DNA from: Bacteroidia bacterium
Lineage (GTDB): Bacteria > Bacteroidota > Bacteroidia > SXHM01
Reading direction: 5' to 3'
NCBI GenBank assembly: GCA_022072225.1
Contig: JAJVIC010000009.1
Location: 155,746-219,745 of the forward strand
DNA: 64,000 nucleotides
Of the stretch, positions 25,348 to 34,196 are shown one piece after another. The first letter of the stretch is position 1, and each line of letters starts with the position of its first letter. The notes beneath the pieces are model-generated. The model searched no databases, had not been told where the DNA came from, and saw only the letters and a program-made list of their open reading frames with translations. The translations under genes and the position numbers were made by a program.

Positions 25348-26007
25348 TTATGGATTAGTTGGGGCAGCTCCTTCAGCCGCCTGTAAAAGTTCATATTCGG
25401 TCGGTATCATATCAACCACTGCATATTTTCCTATCATGGAAATATTTAACTCATCAACTAAATCAATTACATTCTTGTAAGTTGCTTTATCATCTGCTTT
25501 TATCAAAACGGTAACGGCATCCTTCTTGCTTTTTTCAGCAATTACAAGCCGTTTGTAAGTACTGTCGGCTATTTCTTTCTTTTTTAGTTTTTCTTCCAGT
25601 TTAAAAATTTCCTTGCGAACAGGGTCGTTGCGTTCCAGTAAAATTTTGCGTAATCCGTCTTTTGAATAATCGGTTTTGATTAACTGGGTTGGTGGTTCAC
25701 CTTTTGGATTATTGGGAGGATAAAACTCACCTGCGTAATAATAAATTGCATTGTTTTCTGATAAAATGAAAGTCAAAGCATTATTAATTTTTGGAGGTTT
25801 GGTGTTTTCATCTTTCGGGTCAGCAGGATAGTTTATCTCCATAGCCTTAGGCTTGCTGAATGTTGAGGTAAGAACGAAAAAGGTGAGCAGCAGGAATGCC
25901 AAGTCCACCATGGGTGTCATGTCAATCCGCGTAGATGATTTTTTGGCACGTTTCTTATCGTGCTTACCGTGGCCACCGCCACCATCACCGGTATTTACTT
26001 CTGCCAT
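25348..26007 (-). CDS. exbD: Biopolymer transporter ExbD (second copy)
   Basis: A 219-residue ExbD protein. A Gly/His/Lys-rich cytoplasmic start leads to the membrane span RIDMTPMVDLAFLLLTFFVLTSTF, containing the proton-carrying Asp of the family (MVDLAFLLL). The periplasmic domain ends VLIKADDKATYKNVIDLVDELNISMIGKYAVVDM, the usual ExbD/TolR fold. A Lys/Glu-rich insert (about 130-170) makes it longer than enteric ExbD. It is 14 bp behind the other exbD and differs clearly from it, so the two probably form a mixed dimer in the complex. Confidence 0.93.
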   Translation of the reverse strand: MAEVNTGDGGGGHGKHDKKRAKKSSTRIDMTPMVDLAFLLLTFFVLTSTFSKPKAMEINYPADPKDENTKPPKINNALTFILSENNAIYYYAGEFYPPNNPKGEPPTQLIKTDYSKDGLRKILLERNDPVRKEIFKLEEKLKKKEIADSTYKRLVIAEKSKKDAVTVLIKADDKATYKNVIDLVDELNISMIGKYAVVDMIPTEYELLQAAEGAAPTNP

Positions 26008-26021
26008 TTTATTATATTTTT

Positions 26022-26693
26022 TTAGTTGGTTGGCTCAGGTACCTCATCTTGTTCAAGATTGGTAATGAGATTAAACCTATAAATTTCTAATTTTTTGAAA
26101 ACATCAATTACAGCCTTAACGGATACGTAAGGAGTTTCAGCATCAGCCTTTATGGCAAAACGCAGTTTTTCATATTTGAAATCGCGTCCCAGACTCTCGG
26201 CTTTATCTTTTTCCGCTTTTGCTTGTTTGGCTGCTTCAATCTGCCCAAACTGTATCCAATGCCCTAATTGATTATTTAATGAATCAAGAGGAATACCCGA
26301 TGATTTATATTTGCTGCGCGCTACATCGTCCAGCATAATATATTGTTTCAGGTTTTGCATGGAAACACCAAAGGTGGTCATGCCGGCAAACTTCTTCTTC
26401 TCTTCTTCTGTAAACTGCACGTTATATTGTGCGCCCATTTTTTCCAGTGTTTTTATTCTTACCTGTGGGTTGCTGATATTGAAAAACGGTTTTCCATCCG
26501 GGTCAATTGTAATCATCATCACATTATCGGGCAGCAATTTGTCTGAATTTGATGAAGGTGTATCAACTACTACCGGTTCATCAACGCGCACCGAAGCGGT
26601 AAGCATAAAGAAGGTAACTAAAAGAAAAGCAAGGTCAACCATTGGAGTCATGTCCAGACTGGGGCTGCTGCTCGGTAATTTTACTTTAGGCAT
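26022..26693 (-). CDS. exbD: Biopolymer transporter ExbD (first copy)
   Basis: A 223-residue ExbD with the membrane span SLDMTPMVDLAFLLVTFFMLTASV and its proton-path Asp. The periplasmic part is extended by about 90 residues (MMITIDPDGKPFFNISN, FAGMTTFGVSMQNLKQYI) before the conserved end FAIKADAETPYVSVKAVIDVFKKLEIYRFNLITNLE. Paired long-and-short ExbD proteins are standard in this phylum. It follows exbB after a 124-bp gap that holds no recognisable terminator. Confidence 0.93.
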   Translation of the reverse strand: MPKVKLPSSSPSLDMTPMVDLAFLLVTFFMLTASVRVDEPVVVDTPSSNSDKLLPDNVMMITIDPDGKPFFNISNPQVRIKTLEKMGAQYNVQFTEEEKKKFAGMTTFGVSMQNLKQYIMLDDVARSKYKSSGIPLDSLNNQLGHWIQFGQIEAAKQAKAEKDKAESLGRDFKYEKLRFAIKADAETPYVSVKAVIDVFKKLEIYRFNLITNLEQDEVPEPTN

Positions 26694-26817
26694 ACTTCTT
26701 ATTTATTAGTATTAATGTTCAGCCTTTGTTTCTTCTTTATGAAAACTGTTTAAAAAGTGCTTTCTGAAAGGTGGATGCTGTTAAAGCATAAATTCCACAA
26801 ACAAAGTGTAAAAAATA

Positions 26818-27615
26818 TTATTTGTGAGCATTTACAGATTGAACAATGCTGAAACCTGCTTCGTCCATGCTGTAAGTTAAACTGTCAATTTTTGAAGTGA
26901 AGACATTATACATAATAATGCCGATTACAGAACCGATGATACCAAATGCTGTATTGATAAGAGCCTCAGAGATACCTGTTGCAAGTGCAGTTGTATCAGG
27001 AGCACCTGCTTGAGAAAGAGCTGCAAATGAACGGATCATCCCGATAACCGTTCCGATAAGACCCCAAAGTGTTGCGATAGTTGCACAAGTTGAAATGATA
27101 ACCATGTTTTTAGAAAGCATTGGTAATTCCAATGAAGTTGCTTCTTCCAGTTCTTTCTGAACCGCAGCTACTTTGCTTTCTTTATCCAAACTTGCATCGC
27201 CTTTAATATTTTTGTATTTCTCAACTCCGGCACGGATAACATTTGCCAAAGAGCCTTCTTGCTTGTCGCAGGCAGCAATTGCTTCATCTAATTGACCGGC
27301 TTCCAAAGAAGACTTTACATTCTTAATAAATTGTGCAGAGTTTCCTTTGCCGCTTGAACGTTGAATAGTGAACAAGCGCTCCAAAGAGAAAATAACAATG
27401 ATAACGTTAATACCCAACAGAATTGGAACAATATATCCGCCTTTATACATCATACCTTGCAGGTTGCCGGGAAGCGGGTGTCCTTCTGCATCAAAATTTG
27501 AAGGACTTCCTAAAATAAATTGCCAGATTGCCCATCCTATAACAAACGCTAATACCATACACAGGAATGCAGCTACTGATGACAAGCCGTTGAATTTTGA
27601 TTTTTGTGTGCTCAT
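26818..27615 (-). CDS. exbB: ExbB/TolQ/MotA-family proton channel protein
   Basis: A 265-residue inner-membrane protein with three to four spans: VAAFLCMVLAFVIGWAIWQF near the N-terminus, GGYIVPILLGINVIIVIFSL, and the paired spans MVIISTCATIATLWGLIGTVIGMI and ALINTAFGIIGSVIGIIMYNV that form the MotA/TolQ/ExbB channel domain. The cytoplasmic loop (about 85-165) is charged. With ExbD it converts the proton gradient into motion of TonB. It is the first gene of the cluster. Confidence 0.94.
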   Translation of the reverse strand: MSTQKSKFNGLSSVAAFLCMVLAFVIGWAIWQFILGSPSNFDAEGHPLPGNLQGMMYKGGYIVPILLGINVIIVIFSLERLFTIQRSSGKGNSAQFIKNVKSSLEAGQLDEAIAACDKQEGSLANVIRAGVEKYKNIKGDASLDKESKVAAVQKELEEATSLELPMLSKNMVIISTCATIATLWGLIGTVIGMIRSFAALSQAGAPDTTALATGISEALINTAFGIIGSVIGIIMYNVFTSKIDSLTYSMDEAGFSIVQSVNAHK

Positions 27616-27728
27616 AATTAATTTACAATTTTGGGTTAATGATTATTGATTTGTTTTTGGATACTTTAATTAATATAACGTAATACTTTTTGATTAATTG
27701 TTTCGCTCTTTTCTTTTTAAGCGGGCGT

Positions 27729-27736
27729 CAAAAATA
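27729..27736 (-). promoter_or_regulatory. Possible -7 element of the exbB operon (TATTTTTG)
   Basis: On the minus strand TATTTTTG fits TAnnTTTG and stands about 115 bp before exbB. The -33 region is unclear. Confidence 0.35.
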
Positions 27737-27874
27737 TAAAATTATTACAAGAAACGGAATCTGTTTACAAAAACTTCACAAATGTTAAGAAATTGTAAAA
27801 AAATGCTGAAAAAAACAAAGCCACTAATTCACATTTATTTTAGTTGTGTAATTAGTGGCTTAAAAAGTGTTGAA

Positions 27875-27960
<86 letters not shown>

Positions 27961-28052
27961 GGGCGCAAAAGTAGAATAATTTTACACGCCCAAGCCCAAG
28001 CCAAAATATTTTTTTTGAAAAGGATGAAAACCCTTGATTAGCTTTTAATTAG

Positions 28053-28060
28053 TAGTTTTG
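28053..28060 (+). promoter_or_regulatory. Bacteroidota-type -7 element (TAGTTTTG)
   Basis: TAGTTTTG matches TAnnTTTG, 18 bp before the GWxTD gene start, with TTG at 28034-28036 as a plausible -33 core. Confidence 0.5.
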
Positions 28061-28078
28061 TAACATGAGTTTTTATCT

Positions 28079-29566
28079 ATGAAAAAGACATTGTTCATAT
28101 GCTTAATCCTGTTTTTGGGTGCTTCTGAATTTCTTTCGGCAGGTGGTATTCAGGCCTATTTTGACTATTCTGTTTTTGCTAAAAACGGCAAAAGCCCTTT
28201 TATTGAAACCTACTTTACTGTTGCAGGAAATTCAGTGAAATATGTGAAGACAGGAACCGGAATTTACCAGGGAAAAGTGGAGGTTGTGTTGATTTTAAAA
28301 CAGGGAGAAGCAATAAAATTTGCGGATAAATATACACTTCTAAGCCCCCCAACTTCCGATTCTTTAGCCGGTAAAGATTTTATTGACCAGCAACGCATTC
28401 CTGTGACACCAGGTGATTACGTTTTGGAGTTTACGCTCAAAGATTTGAATTCAAGTGATACAACTGTAAGCCATTCCGAAAAAATTTCGGTTGATGTGCC
28501 GGCAGACAAAATCAGTGTTTCAGACATCAGTTTTTCGGAAAGCTATTCGGCAACGGTTAATCAATCCATTTTTTCAAAAAACGGATATGATATGGTTCCG
28601 TTTCCAAGCGACTTCTTTCCTGAGAATATGAATAAACTGATTTTTTATGCTGAGGTTTATAACAGTAACAAATCACTTCCCGAAGGTGATGCCTTTTTAG
28701 TTAATTATTTTGTCGAAAATGCCGATAACAACCAACCTGCAGGCAGCCTGAGGAAATTTGTAAAAGAAACGGCAAGAGATGTGGCAGTTGTTTTTGCCGA
28801 GTTTCCTATTCAGCATCTTAAGTCGGGTAATTACAACATAGTAATAGAAGCCCGTGATAAGGAGAATAAGCTGCTGGCAGTTACCAAAAAATATTTTCAG
28901 AGAAGTAATCCCAATGTTGAAGATGTTCTTACCACCAGCAATTTAAGTACGCTGGATGTTGCCACTACTTTTGTAAGCAACATTACTAATTCAGAAGAAT
29001 TAAAAGATCACATACAATCAACTTTTCCGATTTCAACGCAACTGGAAAAGAATTTTGCCCGCAACCAGTTGAACTTTTCTGACCTGAAAATGATGCAACA
29101 GTATTTTTACAATTTCTGGAAAAAAAGGAACGAAACCAATCCGGAAGAAGCCTGGCTGAAGTATTATACAGAGGTAAAAAAGGTGAATAAAGAATATGGA
29201 ACCAGTATTCGCAAAGGCTATGCAACCGACAGGGGAAGAGTTTATTTACAATACGGAGCGCCCAATACCGTTACAGCAACCCGCAACGAGCCCAGTTCTT
29301 ATCCTTATGAAATATGGCATTATTATGTAATTCAGGGAAGCGAGATTAACCGCAGGCAAAGCGATAAACGTTTTGTTTTTATGAATGCTGATTTAATAGG
29401 AGCTGATTACGAACTCATCCATTCTACTGCTTATGGTGAGGTAAAAGACGATCGTTGGCAATTGCGTTTGCAAGGACGTAATGAGCAATATATTGACCTT
29501 GACCAGCAGGATGGGCGTGACCATTTCGGAAACCGTGCCAACGAGTTATTTAACACACCGAGATAA
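28079..29566 (+). CDS. Exported GWxTD-domain protein
   Basis: A 495-residue exported protein with signal peptide MKKTLFICLILFLGASEFLSAG. The first 300 residues are beta-rich repeats (AYFDYSVFAKNG, YVLEFTLKDLNSSD, NYNIVIEARDKENK). The C-terminal GWxTD domain (about 340-480) shows WLKYYTEVKKVNKEYG, the name-giving motif as GYATDRG, then VYLQYGAPNTVTATR and YPYEIWHYY. The domain is found widely in Bacteroidota and allies; its function is unknown. The glycosyltransferase gene follows 9 bp downstream, so the two are probably co-transcribed. Confidence 0.88.
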   Translation: MKKTLFICLILFLGASEFLSAGGIQAYFDYSVFAKNGKSPFIETYFTVAGNSVKYVKTGTGIYQGKVEVVLILKQGEAIKFADKYTLLSPPTSDSLAGKDFIDQQRIPVTPGDYVLEFTLKDLNSSDTTVSHSEKISVDVPADKISVSDISFSESYSATVNQSIFSKNGYDMVPFPSDFFPENMNKLIFYAEVYNSNKSLPEGDAFLVNYFVENADNNQPAGSLRKFVKETARDVAVVFAEFPIQHLKSGNYNIVIEARDKENKLLAVTKKYFQRSNPNVEDVLTTSNLSTLDVATTFVSNITNSEELKDHIQSTFPISTQLEKNFARNQLNFSDLKMMQQYFYNFWKKRNETNPEEAWLKYYTEVKKVNKEYGTSIRKGYATDRGRVYLQYGAPNTVTATRNEPSSYPYEIWHYYVIQGSEINRRQSDKRFVFMNADLIGADYELIHSTAYGEVKDDRWQLRLQGRNEQYIDLDQQDGRDHFGNRANELFNTPR

Positions 29567-29575
29567 TTGGGCTTG

Positions 29576-30574
29576 ATGAAAACAGCCGTAGTTATCCTGA
29601 ACTGGAACGGTAAAAAATTCCTTGAACAGTTTTTGCCGTCTGTTATGAAGCACAGTGTTGAGGCAACTGTTTTTGTGGCTGACAATGGCTCAACGGATGA
29701 TTCTGTTTCTTTTTTGCAAAAGAATTTCCCGCAGGTAAGTATTGTAAGTTCTAAGGAAAATAAAGGTTTTGCCGGTGGCTATAATGAAGCATTGAAGCAT
29801 GTAAAAGCAGACTATTTTATTCTGCTGAATTCGGATGTAGAGGTAACGGAGGGTTGGATAAAACAGGTTATTGATTTAATGGATTCGGACAAAACCATTG
29901 CTGCCTGTCAACCCAAAATCAGAATGTATGCCGACAAAAAAATGTTTGAGTATGCAGGTGCAGCCGGTGGTTTTATTGATAAATATGGCTACCCGTTTTG
30001 TCGCGGTCGGGTTTTTGAAACATTGGAAGAAGACAAAGGACAATACAATGATAACTGCGAAGTATTCTGGGCAACCGGTGCCTGCATGTTTGTAAGAAGT
30101 GAAACGTTTATTGCTGCCGGAGGTTTTGATGAAGACTTTTTCGCCCACATGGAAGAGATTGATTTATGCTGGAGGATGAAAAATCTGGGTTACAAAATAA
30201 TGTATTGCGGAGGTTCAACAGTTTACCATGTCGGAGGCGGAACTTTGCAAAAAAGTAATCCCTTTAAAACGTATCTCAATTTCCGCAACAGCCTGATGAT
30301 GCTGATAAAAAATATGGAAGGCTTTAAATTATTTCGTGTGCTTTTTATCCGTGCTGTGTTGGATGATATTGCACAGTTGAAATTTATTCTTTCGGGAAAT
30401 TTCAAGGATTTTGTTGCCGTGCAAAAGGCGCAGTTCTATGTGTTCTTCCATTTCTTTAAAATAAGAAAAAAGAGAAAAGCAGTTAAGGAAAATGTTAGCG
30501 GTGTTTATAACCGCAGCCTTGTTGCAGCTTATTTTCTGCGTGGTAAAAAGAAGTTTACTGATTTAATTTGGTGA
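29576..30574 (+). CDS. GT2-family glycosyltransferase
   Basis: A 332-residue family 2 glycosyltransferase of the rhamnosyltransferase-like type. TAVVILNWNGKKFLEQFLPS opens the GT-A fold, VADNGSTDDSV binds the nucleotide-sugar, FILLNSDVEVTEGW gives the metal-binding DxD-type site, and FWATGACMFVRSETFIAAGGFDEDFFAHMEEIDLCWRM carries the ED acceptor motif. The C-terminal 70 residues are basic and hydrophobic, suggesting membrane association. It would add a sugar to a cell-surface glycan. The ATG was chosen over a TTG nine bases earlier. Directly after the stop lies a dispersed hairpin repeat. Confidence 0.9.
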   Translation: MKTAVVILNWNGKKFLEQFLPSVMKHSVEATVFVADNGSTDDSVSFLQKNFPQVSIVSSKENKGFAGGYNEALKHVKADYFILLNSDVEVTEGWIKQVIDLMDSDKTIAACQPKIRMYADKKMFEYAGAAGGFIDKYGYPFCRGRVFETLEEDKGQYNDNCEVFWATGACMFVRSETFIAAGGFDEDFFAHMEEIDLCWRMKNLGYKIMYCGGSTVYHVGGGTLQKSNPFKTYLNFRNSLMMLIKNMEGFKLFRVLFIRAVLDDIAQLKFILSGNFKDFVAVQKAQFYVFFHFFKIRKKRKAVKENVSGVYNRSLVAAYFLRGKKKFTDLIW

Positions 30575-30579
30575 AACTC

Positions 30580-30640
30580 GTCATGCTGAACTTGTTTCAG
30601 CATCTTTCTAAATGAGACCCTGAAACAAGTTCAGGGTGAC
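30580..30640. repeat. Two facing GTCA hairpin repeats between convergent genes
   Basis: gtcatgctgaacttgtttca plus g (30580-30600) faces its reverse complement at 30620-30640 with two mismatches in 21. Each half is itself a hairpin (atgctgaa...ttcagcat; ccctgaa...ttcaggg). The right-hand copy contains the stop and last codons of aroQ. Relatives stand at 33582 and 35791. Confidence 0.82.
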
Positions 30641-31053
30641 GTAATGAAACTCTCAATCGCAAGGCGATACGAATCCAATCCGAACCCTGCAATAACACCT
30701 TTGCAGTTTTTTGCCATTAATGAAACATGACGGTAGTCTTCGCGGGCATATACATTGGAGATGTGAACTTCAATTACCGGAGTTTTAATGGCTGCAACCG
30801 CATCTGCAATGGCAATTGAAGTGTGCGTGTAGCCACCCGCATTCATAATTATTCCGTCATAACTGAACCCGGTTTCGTGCAACTTATTAATAAGTTCGCC
30901 TTCTACATTGCTTTGAAAATATTCCAATTCTATTTGTGGAAATTTCGATTTCAGTTCAGCAAAATAATCATCGAACGAGCGATTGCCGTAAACACTTTGT
31001 TCGCGTGTTCCGAGCAGGTTCAGATTTGGTCCGTTGATGATAATCACTTTCAT
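30631..31053 (-). CDS. aroQ: 3-dehydroquinate dehydratase, type II
   Basis: A 140-residue type II dehydroquinase, third step of the shikimate pathway (3-dehydroquinate to 3-dehydroshikimate). INGPNLNLLGTREQSVYG includes the catalytic Arg and Tyr of the lid loop; MNAGGYTHTSIAIADA, EVHISNVYAREDYRHVS and GVIAGFGLDSYRLAI complete the active site with Asn and His. The start ATG overlaps the antiporter stop as ATGA, so the genes are coupled. The last three codons and the stop lie inside a dispersed GTCA repeat, so the natural C-terminus has been replaced by repeat sequence. Confidence 0.94.
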   Translation of the reverse strand: MKVIIINGPNLNLLGTREQSVYGNRSFDDYFAELKSKFPQIELEYFQSNVEGELINKLHETGFSYDGIIMNAGGYTHTSIAIADAVAAIKTPVIEVHISNVYAREDYRHVSLMAKNCKGVIAGFGLDSYRLAIESFITSP

Positions 31054-33173
31054 AGCTTGCCTTTTGAGAAGATAAGCAGCGAAGGGCTGTAGCTAATCCA
31101 TGCGCTATGGGCTTCGGCAGCTTTTTTCCAGTGTTTTATGTCAAGCACTACCAGTTGAAACTGTTCTAAAAATGCTTTGTCCAAGGCTTGGTTTTCATTC
31201 ACGTTCAGCATAGTGATTTTTACTTTTTCAGGAGCAATGAATTTTTGAGCATAACCGGAAAGGTATTCATCCTCTTCACCGGAGAGCAGAAATAAAACGT
31301 TTTCGGCAGTTCTGAAATTATTGTCAACCAATATACCCACCGTGCAATCAACACTTTCAATGATGTGTTTGATTTTTCCGCCTGTTATTTTTTCGGTAAA
31401 GGCTGATTTTGCCGAACCCACCAGCAACAGTTCATACTGACCCTGTCTGGCGGTTTGAATTATTTCTTTCTCCACATCATCAACAGCTTTGTATTTGGTT
31501 TCAAAACCAAGTCCAAGCTCGTGCCCGGTTAAACGCACCGGACCAAATGCTTCTTTCTCAAAAAGCAAAGCATCGTGCGGATTTATTTCCAGACTGGGCG
31601 TAAGGTGCATGGCCGTAATTTTTTTAGCACGTTTGCCTGCTGTTATGAAATTGGCTAACCGCATCAGGGCACTTCCTGTTTTTGAAGGCCCGAATGAAAT
31701 AAGAATATCCAATGCAGCATGAATGTCTTCAACAGGTTTTGCTTTCTCAAATTTTGCAAAAATCCAGTCGATAAATTCAAGCACGGGATTAGTCATTAAG
31801 GTGGTAGAAAGTGCCATTAACACCATCATGGCAAAAATTTCGGGGCTAAGAATTCCAAGGTCGTAACCAATGTTCAGTACAATTAATTCCATCAGTCCGC
31901 GCGTGTTCATCAAGGCGCCAATGGAAAGCGAACTTTTCCAGTCTTCGCCTACAATACGGGCCGCCACCATGCTGCCACCGAATTTTCCGACAACGGCAAC
32001 GGCTATAACAATGAAACAAACAAGCCAGTGTGTTGGGTCGTTGAGCAAGCCTATTTGTGTGCGCAGACCTGTAAACACAAAAAACAAGGGAAGCAAAAGC
32101 ACCAGACTTACATCTTCAATTTTTTCAACCAACACTTTTTTGAAATTCAGATTTTGCGGCATAATAACACCGGCAAGGAAAGCACCGAAGAGTGCATGAA
32201 TACCGATAACCTCGGTCATGTAGGCCGAGCCCAACATGATGATGAAAATAAACGCCACCACCGTTTTGTTCAGGTTTTCTTTAGACACATAAACGCTACC
32301 GAATTTTTTAAGAAAAGGCTGAACTATTTTCAGCATCACAATAACGTAGCCTACCGAAAGTGCGATGGTGAACAGTGCGTTGTAAATATTTCCTGCTTTT
32401 ACTATGGCAATTACGGCAGCCAGAATGCACCAGGCGGTAACATCATCGGCAGCGGCACAGGTTATGGCAAGTGTTCCGATGTGGGTTTTGGTAATTCCTC
32501 TTTCCTGCACAATTCGCGCAAGCACAGGGAAAGCGGTAATGCTCATGGCAATACCCATGAACAGGGCAAAAGGCATAAACTCAACCGTATCGGGGCAATA
32601 TTCTTTATAAATAAACAGCGAAAGCAAAACACCCAGAAAATAAGGGAACACAATGCTGGCATGACTGATCACAACTGCCTGCTGCGCTTTGTGTTTCAAC
32701 ACTTTTACATCCAGTTCCATGCCGATGATGAACATAAAAAGAACCAATCCTATCTGACTGAAAAACTGTAAAGGTTTAAGTGATTCGGCAGGAAAAAGAA
32801 AGGCTGAAAATTCAGGAAAATACATGCCCACCAGCGATGGACCAAGCACAATACCGGCTACTATTTCGCCCACTACCGAAGGCTGCCTTATTTTGGTAAA
32901 CAGGTAACCAAACAGTCGTGAAATGGAAATAATAATAATGAGTTGAATAATAAGAATAGCCAGCGGATGCTTCAGGTTGTGAACAAATTCTTTTACAAAA
33001 GTTTCAAAAACCGAAAGGCTGCCCCCGCTATCGGCAGTTACTGCAGTTTCTGATGCTGCAGTAATCAGTTTACCTTCTTCCAGCAGGTAGCCTTTATCCA
33101 ATACAAGCCATATCAGCAGACAGAAAATGCTGATGATGATACTGTAGGTAAGTATGCTTTTGCTTATTTTCAT
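31050..33173 (-). CDS. CPA2-type cation/proton antiporter with C-terminal Usp-like domain
   Basis: A 707-residue membrane antiporter. After one N-terminal span (SILTYSIIISIFCLLIWLVL) and a linker, 12 or so spans of the Na/H-exchanger fold cover about 70-450, with VGEIVAGIVLGPSL, ITCAAADDVTAWCILAAVI (the paired-Asp ion site) and FLAGVIMPQN. Residues about 465-700 are cytosolic and resemble two universal-stress domains (ITAMHLTPSLEINPH, LLLVGSAKSAFTEKITGGKIKHIIESV). It would exchange Na+ or K+ for protons, with nucleotide control through the Usp-like tail; the ion is not clear from sequence. The paired UspA proteins at 5-7 kb are unrelated in position. Confidence 0.9.
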   Translation of the reverse strand: MKISKSILTYSIIISIFCLLIWLVLDKGYLLEEGKLITAASETAVTADSGGSLSVFETFVKEFVHNLKHPLAILIIQLIIIISISRLFGYLFTKIRQPSVVGEIVAGIVLGPSLVGMYFPEFSAFLFPAESLKPLQFFSQIGLVLFMFIIGMELDVKVLKHKAQQAVVISHASIVFPYFLGVLLSLFIYKEYCPDTVEFMPFALFMGIAMSITAFPVLARIVQERGITKTHIGTLAITCAAADDVTAWCILAAVIAIVKAGNIYNALFTIALSVGYVIVMLKIVQPFLKKFGSVYVSKENLNKTVVAFIFIIMLGSAYMTEVIGIHALFGAFLAGVIMPQNLNFKKVLVEKIEDVSLVLLLPLFFVFTGLRTQIGLLNDPTHWLVCFIVIAVAVVGKFGGSMVAARIVGEDWKSSLSIGALMNTRGLMELIVLNIGYDLGILSPEIFAMMVLMALSTTLMTNPVLEFIDWIFAKFEKAKPVEDIHAALDILISFGPSKTGSALMRLANFITAGKRAKKITAMHLTPSLEINPHDALLFEKEAFGPVRLTGHELGLGFETKYKAVDDVEKEIIQTARQGQYELLLVGSAKSAFTEKITGGKIKHIIESVDCTVGILVDNNFRTAENVLFLLSGEEDEYLSGYAQKFIAPEKVKITMLNVNENQALDKAFLEQFQLVVLDIKHWKKAAEAHSAWISYSPSLLIFSKGKL

Positions 33174-33242
33174 AGTTATGCTTCTTCATTTGAAGAACGG
33201 GCATGAAAATACAAAATAAAAAAGCAAGCCTATCTTCGCGCC

Positions 33243-34196
33243 ATGAAAGTGATTGACAACAGGGCGGTTTCAGTTTATGCGCTCTTTCGCAAAGAGCTGG
33301 AAAATCTTTATCCTACTGAAGAAATTGAAACGTTCTTATTCTTTTCGTTCAGCGAATATTTTGGTTTTTCGCGCAGCGATATGGTGCTGAAAAAAGAGAT
33401 GCGCCTGAGCGAATCGGAGTTGCTCAAATTCTTTCGTGTTATCCGCAAACTGAAACTGCATGTTCCTATTCAATATATTTTAGGGAATACTGAGTTTTAT
33501 GGATTAAAGCTGAAAGTGAACGAACATGTACTAATTCCAAGACCGGAAACGGAGGAATTGGTTGATTGGATTATTAGGGATGTCACTTCGAGCGTAGTCG
33601 AGAAGCAATCATTAAAAATTCTTGACATCGGCACGGGTAGCGGCTGCATTGCCATAGCCTTAAAAAAAAATATGCCCGAAGCAGAAGTGTATGCTCTTGA
33701 TATTTCCGCAAATGCCCTGACTGTTGCAAAAGAAAACGCTGAACTGAATACTGCTGAAATTCATTTTCTGCAAGACGATATATTGGAATTTTACCGCAGA
33801 GGCGCAGAGACGCAGAGCAATAATAAGGATAAAAAAAACTCCGCGCCTCTGCACCTCCGTGGTGAAAAAAAGTTTGATTTAATAGTTAGCAATCCACCTT
33901 ACATTACTGAAGCCGAAAAAGAAGCCATGAGTGCCAACGTGCTGGACTATGAACCCCATACCGCGCTGTTTGTGCCTGATAACGATGCGCTTTTGTTTTA
34001 CCGTGCCATCCTTGATTTTGCAAACGAGAAACTTGCACCGGGCGGCAATGTTTATTTTGAATTAAACAGCTCCTATGCTGCTGCCGTTGCCGGGCTTGCT
34101 GCCGACAAGGGTTTTATCAATTGCATTATCCGTAAAGATTTGAGTGGAAAGGAGAGGATGTTCAGGTCTGAGAAGGAGAGCCTGAAAAAATTATAG
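33243..34196 (+). CDS. prmC: Release-factor glutamine methyltransferase PrmC, with repeat insertions
   Basis: PrmC methylates the GGQ glutamine of peptide-chain release factors using S-adenosylmethionine. The helical N-terminal domain (about 1-95) leads to VLIPRPETEELVDWI, then the SAM motif ILDIGTGSGCIAIALKK and the catalytic NPPY (LIVSNPPYIT). At 317 residues it is about 30 longer than usual. The excess maps to two segments made of dispersed repeats read in frame: VTSSVVEKQ at about residue 114, and roughly 25 residues (YRRGAETQS...APLHLRGE) between motif II and NPPY. Both fall in loops, so activity may survive. The C-terminus (KERMFRSEKESLKKL) has a near-copy 790 bp downstream. The gene overlaps the HEPN gene end by 6 nt. 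Confidence 0.93.
   Translation: MKVIDNRAVSVYALFRKELENLYPTEEIETFLFFSFSEYFGFSRSDMVLKKEMRLSESELLKFFRVIRKLKLHVPIQYILGNTEFYGLKLKVNEHVLIPRPETEELVDWIIRDVTSSVVEKQSLKILDIGTGSGCIAIALKKNMPEAEVYALDISANALTVAKENAELNTAEIHFLQDDILEFYRRGAETQSNNKDKKNSAPLHLRGEKKFDLIVSNPPYITEAEKEAMSANVLDYEPHTALFVPDNDALLFYRAILDFANEKLAPGGNVYFELNSSYAAAVAGLAADKGFINCIIRKDLSGKERMFRSEKESLKKL
33582..33605 (+). repeat. GTCA hairpin repeat inside prmC
   Basis: gtcacttcgagcgtagtcga plus gaag is read in frame as V-T-S-S-V-V-E-K. It shares GTCA, the loop gcgtagtc and flanking stem bases with the repeat at 35791-35814 (reverse complement). Confidence 0.8.
33791..33865 (+). repeat. ACCGCAGAGG-type palindrome inside prmC
   Basis: Left arm ttaccgcagaggcgcagaga plus cgcagag (33791-33817) is an imperfect reverse complement of the right arm at 33839-33865 (ctccgcgcctctgcacctcc plus gtggtga). 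The 75-nt element is a multiple of three and stays open in the prmC frame. Confidence 0.82.

Noticed and set aside
32028-32771. A 247-codon open frame on the plus strand opposite the antiporter gene
   Set aside because: It is His/Asn/Arg-rich without any family pattern and lies wholly over a well-supported gene; a shadow of the antiporter codons.
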